DNA from: Pseudomonas sp. R37(2017)
Lineage (GTDB): Bacteria > Pseudomonadota > Gammaproteobacteria > Pseudomonadales > Pseudomonadaceae
Direction of reading: 5' to 3'
Length of the DNA stretch: 64,000 nt
NCBI RefSeq assembly: GCF_002113375.1
Contig: NZ_NEHO01000001.1
Location: 577,685 to 641,684, forward strand
Below the pieces are notes generated by a model, which saw only the letters and a program-made list of their open reading frames with translations, was not told the origin of the DNA and did not search any database. The translations under genes and the position numbers were made by a program. This document shows positions 44,735 to 54,297 of this stretch, piece after piece. Numbering within the stretch: position 1 is the first letter of the stretch; each line of letters opens with the position of its first letter.

Positions 44735-45752
44735 CCGCTTCAGGTGCTTGCATCAGCCGCATCCGGTACTCGCCGGGTGTGGCATCGAACCAGCGCCGGA
44801 AAGCACGGAAGAAGTTGCTCGGATCGGCGAACCCCAGCAGGTAGGCAATTTCCAGCAAGGTCATGCTCGGTTGCGCCAGATACTGCTCGGCCAGTTCGCG
44901 CCGGGTATCGTCCAACAGCACCTGAAAGCTCGTGCCCTCTTCCTGCAAGCGCCGTTGCAAGGTGCGCTGGGACAGATGCAGCGTCTGCGCCACGGTGTCG
45001 CGCTTGGGCTCGCCCTGGGGCAACAGGCGGCACAACACCTGCCGCGCCTTGTGGGTCACGCGGCTTTCGGAAAAACGCGCCAGATACTCGCCGGCAAAGC
45101 GGTCATGCAGCAACGCCATGGCTTCGTTGGCCGTCGGTAACGGCGCTTCCATGTCCGCGCGCTCGAAAATCAGCGCATCGTAAGGCGCGTTGAATACCAG
45201 CGGTGCATGGAAAGCTTGTTTATAGGGTTCCAGATTGGCCGGCTCGGAGCCTTGCACCAGCACTTTGCGTGGTTGCAACGTACGCCCGGTCAACCAGCCA
45301 CACAGCGCCAGGGCGCAGGCCATCGAGGCTTCGGCGCTTTGCCGGGTTGGCGGAAGATGGTCGCCATGCACCGTCAGAATCAGTGCGTAGCCTTCATCCA
45401 GCAGTTGGAAACTCAGGTCGGCACTTTCGGCAATGATTCGCTGATAACGCACCAGGCGCTGGAACCCTTCGGCCAGGGTCTGACTGGACATCAGGGCGTA
45501 ACCGGTCACATGAAACTGCGCCGGTCGCACCACCTTGCCCATATTCAGGCCGATGGCCGGATTGCCCGACAGCTCGACCGCGCGTTGCCACAGCCGTGTC
45601 ATGGAATCTTGCGGGAAGCGTGCATCCGGATCATCCAGTGCCGCGTAGTCGAGCCCCAGCTGCTTGAACAGAACCCGGCAATCCAGGCCGTCCATCTCCA
45701 GCGCTTTGACAATCCCCATCGCCCAGCTTGCAGAAGTCGTTCGTTCGCTCAT
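44691..45752 (-). CDS. AraC family regulator with arabinose-binding-type N-terminal domain
   Basis: 353 residues. The N-terminal part (about 20-210) resembles the AraC_binding_2/OruR-type domain (NPAIGLNMGKVVRPAQFHVT). The C-terminal AraC HTH pair (about 245-335) has VAQTLHLSQRTLQRRLQEEG and LEIAYLLGFADPSNFFRAFR. The ligand and targets are unknown. Its last 44 bases lie opposite the end of trkH, so the two transcripts overlap at their 3' ends. Confidence 0.9.
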   Translation of the reverse strand: MSERTTSASWAMGIVKALEMDGLDCRVLFKQLGLDYAALDDPDARFPQDSMTRLWQRAVELSGNPAIGLNMGKVVRPAQFHVTGYALMSSQTLAEGFQRLVRYQRIIAESADLSFQLLDEGYALILTVHGDHLPPTRQSAEASMACALALCGWLTGRTLQPRKVLVQGSEPANLEPYKQAFHAPLVFNAPYDALIFERADMEAPLPTANEAMALLHDRFAGEYLARFSESRVTHKARQVLCRLLPQGEPKRDTVAQTLHLSQRTLQRRLQEEGTSFQVLLDDTRRELAEQYLAQPSMTLLEIAYLLGFADPSNFFRAFRRWFDATPGEYRMRLMQAPEAVNDAKMPECTAQTQ

Positions 45753-45912
45753 GGCGTTTTCTTACATGGTGAGCCGCATGTGACGGCTATTGACTGAAGG
45801 ATACTAAAGTGGCGCCTATTGTCAGTGGCTCATGCCATTGATCACTCTAGACTCAAATAAGCTACCCGCAGAACAACTTGCAGTCAGAACAATAACCACA
45901 GAGATCGCAGTC

Positions 45913-46224
45913 GTGGAAAACGTCAAACGATTCAACAGTTTCGCTGAGTTCTACCCTTACTACCTCAGCGAACACAGCAACAGTGCCTGCCGCCGACTAC
46001 ATTTTATCGGCACGACGCTGGTTATCTTGATACTGACGCTGACCATCGGTCGCGGCGCCTGGGCTCTGCTGTGGGCCCTGCCTTTGGCGGGTTACAGCTT
46101 TGCGTGGGTCGGGCATTTCTTCTTCGAGAAGAACCGCCCGGCAACCTTCCAACACCCCTTCTATAGCCTGCTCGGCGATTTTGTCATGTACCGGGACATG
46201 ATCCTGGGGCGAGTTCCGTTCTAG
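45913..46224 (+). CDS. Mpo1-like (DUF962) membrane protein
   Basis: 103 residues from GTG at 45913 (MENVKRFNSFAEFYPYYLSE), where the family similarity begins; the frame is open from ATG 45832, which would add 27 unremarkable residues. The DUF962 signature has the conserved histidines in SNSACRRLHFIGTTLV and WVGHFFFEKNRPATFQHP. Yeast Mpo1 is an Fe2+-dependent dioxygenase of 2-hydroxy fatty acids; bacterial members are not well studied. It has two or three membrane spans. Confidence 0.8.
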   Translation: MENVKRFNSFAEFYPYYLSEHSNSACRRLHFIGTTLVILILTLTIGRGAWALLWALPLAGYSFAWVGHFFFEKNRPATFQHPFYSLLGDFVMYRDMILGRVPF

Positions 46225-46251
46225 CCGACATCCGTCACAAGAGAGTTGCCC

Positions 46252-46842
46252 ATGAAGGCCAATGCCCGCTTCACCCATATGCAGGACGGTACTCGGGAAG
46301 ACTGGGCGATCATCGCCGCGGACTTCAGTGCCTACGCCAGACAATTGCCTGCACGGATATTGGCGCACCTGAAGTTACTGGAGGGTGATTTTGGCGGTTT
46401 CCCGGTGGATCGCCTGACCCACTCTCTGCAAACAGCCACCCGCGCCTGGCGCGATGGTCGCGACGAAGAGTACGTGGTCTGCGCCCTGCTCCACGATATC
46501 GGCGACACGCTGGGCTCCTACAACCATCCGGACATCGCGGCAGCGATCCTCAAGCCATTCGTCAGCGCCGAGAACCTGTGGATGGTGGAAAAGCACGGGG
46601 TTTTCCAAGGCTACTACTTCTTCCATCACCTGGGCATGGATCGCCATCTGCGTGAGCAATTCCAGGATCATCCGCAGTACCAGGCAACCGTCGAGTTCTG
46701 TGCCAGGTACGATGCGGCGGCGTTTGATCCGGCGTACGACACGCTACCGTTGAGCTTTTTCGAGCCGATGATGGAGCGCTTGTTTGCGCAGCCCAGGAAC
46801 TCGATCTACAAGGCGGCGATGCAAGAGCACGCGCCGGTATGA
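46252..46842 (+). CDS. HD-domain phosphohydrolase-like protein
   Basis: 196 residues from ATG at 46252 with AAGAGAG upstream. The HD-fold metal residues are in DRLTHSLQTATRAWRDG and ALLHDIGDTLGSYNHP, with further histidines in VEKHGVFQGYYFFHHLG. It resembles HD proteins related to inositol oxygenase-like phosphohydrolases. The substrate is unknown. It follows the DUF962 gene by 27 bases on the same strand. Confidence 0.8.
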   Translation: MKANARFTHMQDGTREDWAIIAADFSAYARQLPARILAHLKLLEGDFGGFPVDRLTHSLQTATRAWRDGRDEEYVVCALLHDIGDTLGSYNHPDIAAAILKPFVSAENLWMVEKHGVFQGYYFFHHLGMDRHLREQFQDHPQYQATVEFCARYDAAAFDPAYDTLPLSFFEPMMERLFAQPRNSIYKAAMQEHAPV

Positions 46843-46867
46843 GTCATGTCGGGACCGCTGCGCGGTC

Positions 46868-46957
46868 CATCGCGAGCAGGCTCGCTCCTACAGGTTTTGC
46901 GGCTCCACGGACAATGTGTTCACTACAAATACTGTAGGAGCGAGCATGCTCGCGATG
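46868..46957. repeat. REP doublet (REPIN) after the HD-domain gene
   Basis: CATCGCGAGCAGGCTCGCTC and its inverted copy flank about 40 bases. This copy is of the TGTAGGAG variant, and its right arm carries one change (GAGCATGCTCG). It lies between two convergent genes. Confidence 0.88.
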
Positions 46958-46981
46958 AGGCCAGCACAGGCACACTGATTT

Positions 46982-47797
46982 TCAGGCCAGCTCGGCCACC
47001 CCGGCCGCCTTCAACTGCGCTTCCCGCGCCTGGGCATCCGCCAGACGATACAGCTCGATCGAACCATCCCAGTGCTCGATCAGCGCCGTGCACGACTCCA
47101 CCCAGTCGCCGCAATTGAGGTAGTCCACCTCGCCGACCTTGCGAATCTCGGCATGGTGAATGTGCCCGCACACCACGCCATGCAGCTCACGCTTGACGCA
47201 TTCATGGGCGATGGCTTCTTCGAAGTCGCTGATGAAGCTGACCGCGGTTTTCACCTTGTGTTTGAGGTAGGCCGACAGCGACCAGTAGCCGTAGCCATAT
47301 CGCGCGCGCCAATGATTGAGCCAGCGGTTGAGGGTCAGGGTGAGTTCGTAGGCCGAGTCACCGAGAAAAGCCAGCCAGCGATGGTAACGGGTGATCACAT
47401 CGAACTGGTCGCCATGGATCACCAGCAGATGCCGGCCGTCGGCGGTGACGTGCACGGCTTCGTCCACCAACTGGATGTTGCCCAGAATCAGCTTCGAATA
47501 GCGGCGCAGGAATTCGTCGTGGTTACCGGTGACGTAGATAACCTCGGTGCCACGCTTGCTCATGGTCAACAGGCGACGGATGACATTGGTGTGCGCTTGC
47601 GGCCAGTACATGCCACCGCGCAGTTTCCAGCCGTCGATGATGTCGCCGACCAGGTAGATTCTGTCGGCGTGATAGCCCTTGAGGAACTGCGACAGGTGTT
47701 CAGCCTGGCAATCCCGGGTGCCCAAATGCACGTCGGAAATCCATAAAGTCCGTACGCGTTGCTTACGGGTGGGTTTGGCGAGCTCGGCGCTGGTCAT
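46982..47797 (-). CDS. LpxH-like metallophosphoesterase
   Basis: 271 residues from ATG at 47797 with AGAGGGT upstream. Calcineurin-like metal motifs are DVHLGTRDCQ, LVGDIIDGW, VTGNHDEFLRRY and CGHIHHAEIR. The arrangement resembles the UDP-2,3-diacylglucosamine diphosphatase-related group (LpxH2-like). A genuine lipid A role is unproven because Pseudomonas has a separate LpxH. It is soluble, without a signal peptide. Confidence 0.82.
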   Translation of the reverse strand: MTSAELAKPTRKQRVRTLWISDVHLGTRDCQAEHLSQFLKGYHADRIYLVGDIIDGWKLRGGMYWPQAHTNVIRRLLTMSKRGTEVIYVTGNHDEFLRRYSKLILGNIQLVDEAVHVTADGRHLLVIHGDQFDVITRYHRWLAFLGDSAYELTLTLNRWLNHWRARYGYGYWSLSAYLKHKVKTAVSFISDFEEAIAHECVKRELHGVVCGHIHHAEIRKVGEVDYLNCGDWVESCTALIEHWDGSIELYRLADAQAREAQLKAAGVAELA

Positions 47798-47931
47798 GGG
47801 CAACCCTCTGGCAAGTTTTGCCAAGTCTGCTCCGGCCCGGTGAATGGTCCATGACAGCGACGAGTCAGTCCTGTGACAGCGCTGACAGGCCCGCTCGGTG
47901 TAGACTGGCGCCCTGAACCGGGAGACCCGCG

Positions 47932-48696
47932 ATGAGACCGATCCTCACGCTTCGCCAATACAGCCACGACCTGATCGTCCATAGCCACGACCACGCACAA
48001 CTGGTGTTCGGGCTCTCGGGCGCCCTGGATTTCGAGGTTGACGGCCGTGGCAGCCAGGTGGTCCAGCAGAGTTTCGTGGTGATACCGTCGGGCGCTCATC
48101 ATGCATGTGGCAGCCCCAATGGCAGCCGCTGCCTGGTGCTGGATGTGCCCGGCGAACAATGGGTTGCCCAGTCGCTGGGCGATCACGCCGAGTCCAGCAG
48201 GCGTTTGCTCGACAACGCCGGCCGTCTGTCACTGGATGCCGGGCAAAGCCAACTGGTCAGTTGGCTGGCGAACAGTCCGGTCGATGATCCGCTGATTGCG
48301 CAACAAGGTGCGGTACTGTTGCTGGCCAGCCTCAACAACGCCAGCCCCGACGCCGTCGGCGGTCGTCGCCTGCCCTACGCCGCGCTGAACGCACACATCG
48401 ATCAGTACGCGGCATATCCGCTGCAGGTGGCCGACCTGGCCCGGGTGGCCGGTCTCTCCAGTGCCCGTTTGCATGCACGGTTCGTGGCCGAATGCGGGCA
48501 GACGCCGATGGACTACATTCGCAGCCGACGCCTGCACATCGCGGTGCGCCTGCTGCGCAACTCCGCGCTGCCCATCGGCGAGATTGCCAGCCGTGTCGGC
48601 TACAGCTCCCAGAGTGCCTTCGCGGCGGCGGTGCTGCGCGAGTTCGGGGCATCGCCCGGAAAACTGCGGCGCGAGACTGGCGACAAAAAACGCTAG
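47932..48696 (+). CDS. AraC family regulator with cupin N-terminal domain
   Basis: 254 residues. The cupin sensor (about 10-105) has HSHDHAQLVFGLSGALDFEV and VIPSGAHHACGSPNGS. The C-terminal AraC HTH (about 155-250) has VADLARVAGLSSARLHARFV and IGEIASRVGYSSQSAFAAAV. It lies immediately before an EamA-type exporter on the same strand and probably controls it or responds to its substrate; this is inference. Confidence 0.9.
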   Translation: MRPILTLRQYSHDLIVHSHDHAQLVFGLSGALDFEVDGRGSQVVQQSFVVIPSGAHHACGSPNGSRCLVLDVPGEQWVAQSLGDHAESSRRLLDNAGRLSLDAGQSQLVSWLANSPVDDPLIAQQGAVLLLASLNNASPDAVGGRRLPYAALNAHIDQYAAYPLQVADLARVAGLSSARLHARFVAECGQTPMDYIRSRRLHIAVRLLRNSALPIGEIASRVGYSSQSAFAAAVLREFGASPGKLRRETGDKKR

Positions 48697-48767
48697 TTTG
48701 CCGACAGACTTGCCGGGCGATTACGCGCTTCAATGATGCCTCCGTTCGAATGTCGTTAAGGACTGCA

Positions 48768-49661
48768 ATGACTCCCCGTACTGCCCTTGGCGCCCTGCAT
48801 GTCGGCGCATTGATGTTCGGCCTGACCGGCGTGTTCGGCAAACTGGCGGCCGCGCCACCGGCGATCATCGTTTTCGGCCGCGCCGCTTTCGCCGTGCTCG
48901 CGCTGGCGTTTTTTGCACGCTTCGCCAGGCAGATGCGCTGGCAGAAACTCGCAGCCGTGGACTGGCGTCGACTGCTGCTCAGCGGCTTGTTGCTGGCCGG
49001 GCACTGGGTAAGCTTCTTCATTGCGGTGAAAGTCGCAGGCGTGGCGATTGCGACGCTCGGCTTCGCCAGCTTCCCGGCATTTACCGTGATCCTTGAAGGG
49101 CTGATCTTCCGCGAGCGCATTCGCGCCAACGAAATTGTGCTGGTACTGCTGGTGAGTGTCGGGCTGGTGCTGGTCACGCCTGACTTTGATCTGGCCAGCG
49201 GCGCCACCACCGGCCTGCTGTGGGCCGTGGGTTCCGGATTGCTGTTCGCCCTGCTGTCGCTGACCAACCGAGCCAGCTCCGGGCGAGTCCCGCCCGTGCA
49301 GGCAGCGTTGTGCCAGAACGTGGTGGTTGCCCTGTGCCTGCTGCCGGTCGCGGCGCCGCAATTGAGCGAAGTACGCAGCATCGACTGGCTGTGGATCGGC
49401 CTGCTCGGTGTGTTCTGCACCGGTGTCGCCCACAGCCTGTTCGTCGCCAGCCTCGCGGTGATCAAGGCACGCACCGCCGCCGTGGTGTTCGCCCTGGAGC
49501 CGGTCTACGGCATTACCGTTGCGTGGCTGTTGTTCAATGAAAACCCGACCCTGCGCATGTTGCTGGGGGGCGCGCTGATCATCGTGGCGATTGTGGTGTC
49601 CAGCAGGCTCTCAAGTGGCTCCAGCAAGAACGCCGTTGCCGCCGAGGCTGCGTCTCACTGA
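48768..49661 (+). CDS. EamA/DMT-family exporter
   Basis: 297 residues from ATG at 48768 with TTAAGGA upstream. Ten hydrophobic spans in two EamA halves; the first half has APPAIIVFGRAAFAVLALAF, and the second has HSLFVASLAVIKARTAAVVF and ALEPVYGITVAWLLFNENPT. It is a metabolite or amino acid exporter by family; the substrate is unknown. It is 72 bases after the AraC gene, and its end overlaps the convergent SelW-like gene by 7 bases. Confidence 0.9.
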   Translation: MTPRTALGALHVGALMFGLTGVFGKLAAAPPAIIVFGRAAFAVLALAFFARFARQMRWQKLAAVDWRRLLLSGLLLAGHWVSFFIAVKVAGVAIATLGFASFPAFTVILEGLIFRERIRANEIVLVLLVSVGLVLVTPDFDLASGATTGLLWAVGSGLLFALLSLTNRASSGRVPPVQAALCQNVVVALCLLPVAAPQLSEVRSIDWLWIGLLGVFCTGVAHSLFVASLAVIKARTAAVVFALEPVYGITVAWLLFNENPTLRMLLGGALIIVAIVVSSRLSSGSSKNAVAAEAASH

Positions 49662-49942
49662 GTGCGGTCGTTGTGTCCCAGGTCGCGGTCCGGGTCGATC
49701 TGGTCGCGGACCCGCTGCTTGAGCACTTTGGCCTCGGGAAAACCGCCATCCGCCTTGCGCTCCCAGATCTGCACGGCGTCACAGAAAACGTGAAAGACCC
49801 CGCCGGTGCCCGGCACCAGGGAAACTTTGCCCAGGTCATCACCAAAGGTGCTGAGCAGCTCCTGGGCCAGCCAGGCTGCACGCAACAGCCATTGGCATTG
49901 CGTGCAGTAGGTGATGACGATTTCGGGTTTGCTTGCGTTCAT
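49655..49942 (-). CDS. SelT/SelW/SelH family (Rdx-type) thioredoxin-like protein
   Basis: 95 residues. The redox motif CTQC (Cys13, Cys16) follows the first beta strand, PEIVITY, and is followed by QWLLRAAWLAQELLSTFGDD and the GTGGVFHVFCDAVQIWERK segment, the plan of bacterial SelW-like proteins. The selenocysteine is replaced by cysteine. The function is an unidentified redox reaction. It overlaps the exporter gene end. Confidence 0.9.
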   Translation of the reverse strand: MNASKPEIVITYCTQCQWLLRAAWLAQELLSTFGDDLGKVSLVPGTGGVFHVFCDAVQIWERKADGGFPEAKVLKQRVRDQIDPDRDLGHNDRTQ

Positions 49943-49975
49943 GACGGGACCTGATTCCAGAGATTGACGATGCCG

Positions 49976-51217
49976 CTATGATAGCCCGGCCGGTGTCGTC
50001 CGAGTCGCGGGATCGGGTTGTTCCTCCAGCATGAATGCAGGCTCGATCATGCTCGGGACAGCCAGTGGCTTGTTCTCGTCTGGGCTGAGCACGTCCCAGC
50101 TCGACGCCATGGACAATTCATCCAGGTTGAGTCGGTACCCATCGTCAGGCACGGTTTCGCCAGATATCGCCGTACCCGGGACCACTGCCACGGCCGCGGC
50201 GACCGGGATGGGACGACTGCAATCGACCAGCTCAAGCTCCTCGTTGGCAGGCCCCATGTCACGCTGTGCAGTGAAAGATTGCATGACGGGCGGCCATACC
50301 GATGGCTCGGCAAAGACTTCGGGCAACGGCTCATATGGCGCAAGGGCCTCATGCTGCTGGCGCCGACGGCGAACAAACCAGCCAAGCACCAGCAATGCCA
50401 TCGCTGCTGACACGCTGGCCATCGACAGCCATCCAGTCCCGGGTTTCTCGGCAATAGCCGGGACTGATGCCACTGCGTCAGAAACAATGGGTTGCGCCTT
50501 TACTTTCTCAAGTTCCGCCAGTTGGGTTTGCAGCTCGGCCAACTGCTTTTTCTGGCCGGCGATCAACTGGTCCCGGTCTTGAAGCTTCGCGTTGAGCTCA
50601 TCGACCGAGATTTGCAACGAGTGGTTTTGCAGGGCGCTGGTGGCCAGTTGTTCCACGGCAGGATCCACTTCGGGGACTGCGGCTGCTGGCGTCGACTTTG
50701 CCACGGGTGACGGCATTACAGCTGGTTGAACACGGGGGAATGCGGACGTCGGAGTACCAAAAACCGCTTCATCGGCGGCAGGAACAACACCTGGCGAGCC
50801 CGGCGGATCGATCAGTACCGTGTACTCGCGTAGTAACCGACCGTTGGGCTGATCGAGCTGCACAAGAAAATTCAGGAAGGGTTCACTGACCGGCTTGCCG
50901 GACGTCACCTGGATCAAGCTGCGATTACCGCGCAGGACCGGAGTGAACGTCAGGTTGTCGAGGAACAATACCCGGTCGACCCCGGCACGGCTGAACTCGT
51001 CTGCCGTTGCCAGGCTCACCGACAGCTCGTTCTCCTCCAGGCCAGCCGCATCCACCAGTGCGATTTCGGCACGCAGCGGTTGATTCAACGCCGAATACAG
51101 GGTGATTTCACCCAGGCCCAGCGCAGGCGCCCATGCCGAGTAAGTGACCGCGGCCCCGGCCAGCAACCACTGAGAACAACTGCGCAAAATCGATCGCCAA
51201 CACTTGAGCATGAGCAT
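49976..51217 (-). CDS. Short FimV-like protein
   Basis: 413 residues. A signal peptide ends near residue 33 (AWAPA), followed by the FimV N-terminal domain (LGLGEITLYSALNQPLRAEI; LFLDNLTFTPVLRG; YTVLIDPPG). Next come a Pro/Ala-rich linker, a coiled coil (about 200-240, LQDRDQLIAGQKKQLAELQT), one membrane span (about 264-282) and an acidic cytoplasmic tail. Classical FimV is about 900 residues and has LysM and C-terminal TPR/FimV-C domains; none of the latter is seen here. It is a separate short paralog; a role in polar or pilus assembly cannot be assumed. Confidence 0.75.
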   Translation of the reverse strand: MLMLKCWRSILRSCSQWLLAGAAVTYSAWAPALGLGEITLYSALNQPLRAEIALVDAAGLEENELSVSLATADEFSRAGVDRVLFLDNLTFTPVLRGNRSLIQVTSGKPVSEPFLNFLVQLDQPNGRLLREYTVLIDPPGSPGVVPAADEAVFGTPTSAFPRVQPAVMPSPVAKSTPAAAVPEVDPAVEQLATSALQNHSLQISVDELNAKLQDRDQLIAGQKKQLAELQTQLAELEKVKAQPIVSDAVASVPAIAEKPGTGWLSMASVSAAMALLVLGWFVRRRRQQHEALAPYEPLPEVFAEPSVWPPVMQSFTAQRDMGPANEELELVDCSRPIPVAAAVAVVPGTAISGETVPDDGYRLNLDELSMASSWDVLSPDENKPLAVPSMIEPAFMLEEQPDPATRTTPAGLS

Positions 51218-51338
51218 CCTTGAGATCTACAAAAACTACCCGTACGCGTTCGTACATCCGTTACGAACACGATATTGCCGAGTAGTTCTTATAGTCTGCC
51301 CAATGAGCTATCTCAAAAACCTGGCGTTCGGTTATGCC

Positions 51339-51773
51339 TCAGGATCTTTCAAGATTACCCAGGATGTGTCCATGAACCCGCATGCACACCTTCAAGTCCG
51401 CCTCATCGACGCCTTCGAACAGTTCGTGGCGCAGTTGCGTGGCAATGGTTTCAATTTGTTCGATCAGAGGAAGTGCCGGGGCGCAGAGCACGATTTTCTT
51501 TGCCCGACGGTCTTCCAGTACTGCCTGGCGTTGCACCAGGCCCTGGCTTTCCAGACTGTCGAGTAAACGGGCAAGGGTCGGGCCTTCAACGCCGACACTT
51601 TGTGCCAGCTCACGCTGGGTTGGGGCTTCTTCGAAACGCGCAAGGTGCAGAAGCACCAGCCAGCGTGCCTGGGACAAGCCCATACCCGCCAGCCGGCGGT
51701 CCAGTTCGGCGCGCCAGCCACGGGACATCTGGGCCAATTGCATGCCAAAGCGGTGTTGTTCGGTTAACGGCAT
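51339..51773 (-). CDS. MarR/SlyA-like regulator
   Basis: 144 residues with the MarR winged helix: LSQARWLVLLHLARFEEAPT, QRELAQSVGVEGPTLARLLD and the wing QGLVQRQAVLEDRRAKKI. The dimer helices are at both ends. It has no obvious target gene beside it, lying between recQ and the FimV-like gene, both on the same strand. A perfect palindrome 28 bases upstream could be its own operator. Confidence 0.9.
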   Translation of the reverse strand: MPLTEQHRFGMQLAQMSRGWRAELDRRLAGMGLSQARWLVLLHLARFEEAPTQRELAQSVGVEGPTLARLLDSLESQGLVQRQAVLEDRRAKKIVLCAPALPLIEQIETIATQLRHELFEGVDEADLKVCMRVHGHILGNLERS

Positions 51774-51801
51774 AAAACACTCATGGTTAGACTGAAATAA
51801 A

Positions 51802-51814
51802 ACTAATTATTAGT
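51802..51814. promoter_or_regulatory. Candidate MarR operator
   Basis: ACTAATTATTAGT is a perfect 13-base palindrome centred about 35 bases upstream of the MarR-type gene, the size and place expected for an autoregulatory site. Confidence 0.5.
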
Positions 51815-51887
51815 CAGCTAAGCATGAGCCTCGACTTGAGGCAAGGCTTGTTCTGTAGTGAATCGTTACATCAGCACTACAGATGTC

Positions 51888-54014
51888 TCAAATCTCGAAT
51901 TCCGACTGCAAGGCAGCGCGAACGCAGTACAAAACCCCTTCCGGTACCCGCCCCACGAACAGCGCGGCGACTTCGGACACCGGCGGCAATTCGCCTTCGC
52001 CATCGAGGAAGGCGTCTTGCACTTCGCCCATCAGGTCTTCTGGCAGATCCAGCGCCTGCTCCAACGACAACTGCTGCTTGCCGATCGCTTCGGCCAGCAT
52101 GGTGTAGACGTTCTTTTCCGAGCACTGCAATTGGCCGGCGATCTGTACCGGCGTCATGCCGGCCCGTGCCAGGGTGATCAGCTCATGACGTACGTCGGCC
52201 ACCGCCTTCGGTGCCTCGACCTGACCGCCGAGCACTTCGAGGAAGGCCTCGCCATAACGCTCCAGCTTGCGCGCACCGACGCCGCTGACCCTGGCCATTT
52301 GCGCCAACGAAGTGGGTTGGCTGCGCAGCATTTCCAACAAGGTCGAGTCGGGGAAAATGACGTACGGCGGCACGCCATGTTCTTCGGCAAGCTTGCGCCG
52401 CAGGGCGCGCAAGGCTTCCCACTGTTCCCGCTCCTCGCCACGAACCAGCTGGCTTGCCTGGCTCTTGCTGCTTTTCGCCACGGATTGCGTCTTGAGGTCG
52501 CGACGAAGCTCCAGGGTCACTTCCCCCTTGAGCAGCGGCCGGCAGCTGTCGCTCAGGCGCAAACCGCCATAGCCCTCGAGGTCGATATCGGCCAGGCCAC
52601 GGGCCACCAGTTGGCGGAACAACGAGCGCCATTCGCCCTCGGCCATTGCCTTGCCGACACCAAACACCGACAGATGCTGGTGGCCAAAATTGCGGACCTT
52701 TTCGTTGTCCTTGCCGAGCAATACATCCACCAGGTGCCCGACACCGTAGCGCTGACCGGTACGGTAGATCGCCGACAGCGCCTGACGCGCAGGCTCGGTG
52801 GCGTCCCAGGTCTGCACGCCGTCGACACAGTTGTCGCAATGACCGCAAGGCTCGGGCAGGTCTTCGTCGAAGTAGGCCAGCAGCGTTTGCCGACGGCAGC
52901 GGGTTTCTTCGCAGAGCGAGAGCATGGCGTCTAGCTTGTGCTGCTCCAGGCGCTTGTGTCGCTCGTCGCCTTCGGAGTTCTGCAGCATCTGCTTGAGCAT
53001 CACCACGTCTTGCAGGCCGTAGGCCATCCAGGCATCCGCGGGCAGGCCGTCTCGGCCGCCACGGCCGGTCTCCTGGTAATAGGCTTCAAGGGATTTCGGA
53101 AGATCGAGGTGCGCGACAAAACGCACGTTGGGTTTGTCGATGCCCATGCCAAAGGCCACGGTGGCGACCATGATCAGGCCTTCCTCATTGAGGAAGCGTT
53201 TCTGATGGTAGGCGCGCAGATCGTTGGGCAGGCCCGCGTGGTATGGCAGCGCCGGGAAACCCTGCTCGCTGAGAAACGCGGCGACTTCCTCGACCTTCTT
53301 GCGCGACAGGCAATACACGATGCCCGCATCGCTGCGGCGCTCGGCGAGGAACGCCAGCAACTGCTTGCGCGGCTGTTCCTTGGGCACGATGCGATAAAAG
53401 ATGTTCGGCCGGTCGAAGCTCGACAGGAAGCGCTCGGCGTTTTGCAGGTGCAACCGGGTGACGATTTCTTCCCGGGTACGCTTGTCGGCCGTGGCGGTCA
53501 GCGCAATGCGCGGCACGTCGGGAAACATTTCCGCCAATTGACCCAATTGCAGGTATTCCGGACGGAAGTCGTGACCCCATTGCGATACGCAGTGTGCTTC
53601 GTCGATGGCGAACAGGGCGATGTTCAGCCCTTGCAGAAATGACAGCATGCGCGGCTGGACCAGACGTTCCGGCGCCAGATAAAGCATTTTCACTTCACCG
53701 CGGCGAATGCGGGCGGCGAGGTCTCGCTGCTGCTCGGCGCTGAGGGTGGAGTTCAATGACGCGGCCGCTACGCCCAGCTCTTCGAGCGTGGCGACCTGAT
53801 CGTCCATCAGTGCGATCAGCGGCGAAACCACTACGGCCAGCCCTTCGCGCAACAGCGCCGGGACCTGGAAGCACAGGGATTTGCCGCCGCCGGTAGGCAT
53901 CAGGACCAGGGCATCGCCGCCGCTGGCCACGCGCTCAATGATTGCACCCTGACGGCCACGAAAACTGTCGTAGCCGAAGATGTCCTTGAGGACGCGTTGA
54001 GCCTGTTCGAGCAT
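51888..54014 (-). CDS. recQ: ATP-dependent DNA helicase RecQ
   Basis: 708 residues from ATG at 54014 ([20 protein letters not shown]), with GGAG five bases upstream. Motifs are the Walker [17 protein letters not shown] in [18 protein letters not shown], the helicase VI region [10 protein letters not shown], the zinc cysteines in [10 protein letters not shown], the RQC winged helix, and HRDC (about 510-590). A C-terminal tail of about 100 residues ([19 protein letters not shown]) is extra compared with E. coli. It unwinds DNA 3' to 5' in recombination repair. Confidence 0.95.
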   Translation of the reverse strand: MLEQAQRVLKDIFGYDSFRGRQGAIIERVASGGDALVLMPTGGGKSLCFQVPALLREGLAVVVSPLIALMDDQVATLEELGVAAASLNSTLSAEQQRDLAARIRRGEVKMLYLAPERLVQPRMLSFLQGLNIALFAIDEAHCVSQWGHDFRPEYLQLGQLAEMFPDVPRIALTATADKRTREEIVTRLHLQNAERFLSSFDRPNIFYRIVPKEQPRKQLLAFLAERRSDAGIVYCLSRKKVEEVAAFLSEQGFPALPYHAGLPNDLRAYHQKRFLNEEGLIMVATVAFGMGIDKPNVRFVAHLDLPKSLEAYYQETGRGGRDGLPADAWMAYGLQDVVMLKQMLQNSEGDERHKRLEQHKLDAMLSLCEETRCRRQTLLAYFDEDLPEPCGHCDNCVDGVQTWDATEPARQALSAIYRTGQRYGVGHLVDVLLGKDNEKVRNFGHQHLSVFGVGKAMAEGEWRSLFRQLVARGLADIDLEGYGGLRLSDSCRPLLKGEVTLELRRDLKTQSVAKSSKSQASQLVRGEEREQWEALRALRRKLAEEHGVPPYVIFPDSTLLEMLRSQPTSLAQMARVSGVGARKLERYGEAFLEVLGGQVEAPKAVADVRHELITLARAGMTPVQIAGQLQCSEKNVYTMLAEAIGKQQLSLEQALDLPEDLMGEVQDAFLDGEGELPPVSEVAALFVGRVPEGVLYCVRAALQSEFEI

Positions 54015-54297
54015 AGAAACTCCAAAAATCACCGAAACATCCCTGCAAGGCTGGTTCAGAACCCGCGACGCTGCACCGACAAATCGTAAGTGCGCATTAC
54101 ATGACGCTTCACATTTCAGCCGTGACGCCAGCAGGGCATCACAAAACGCGCGAGTATACCCGAGCCCTGCCCGGCAAAGGGCACCGCTGATAAGACACAC
54201 ACGAACCAACCTGTGGGGCAAAAATGCCGTGCGGCTGGCCCAAGCGCTCAAGAAGGCCTAGAATTCCCGCATCGAACATTCCCCAAGGTAGTCCTTA

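Noticed and set aside
23730..46957. Possible CRISPR repeats
   Set aside because: The repeated units are scattered inverted pairs of REP type, with no regular direct repeats and spacers and no cas genes.
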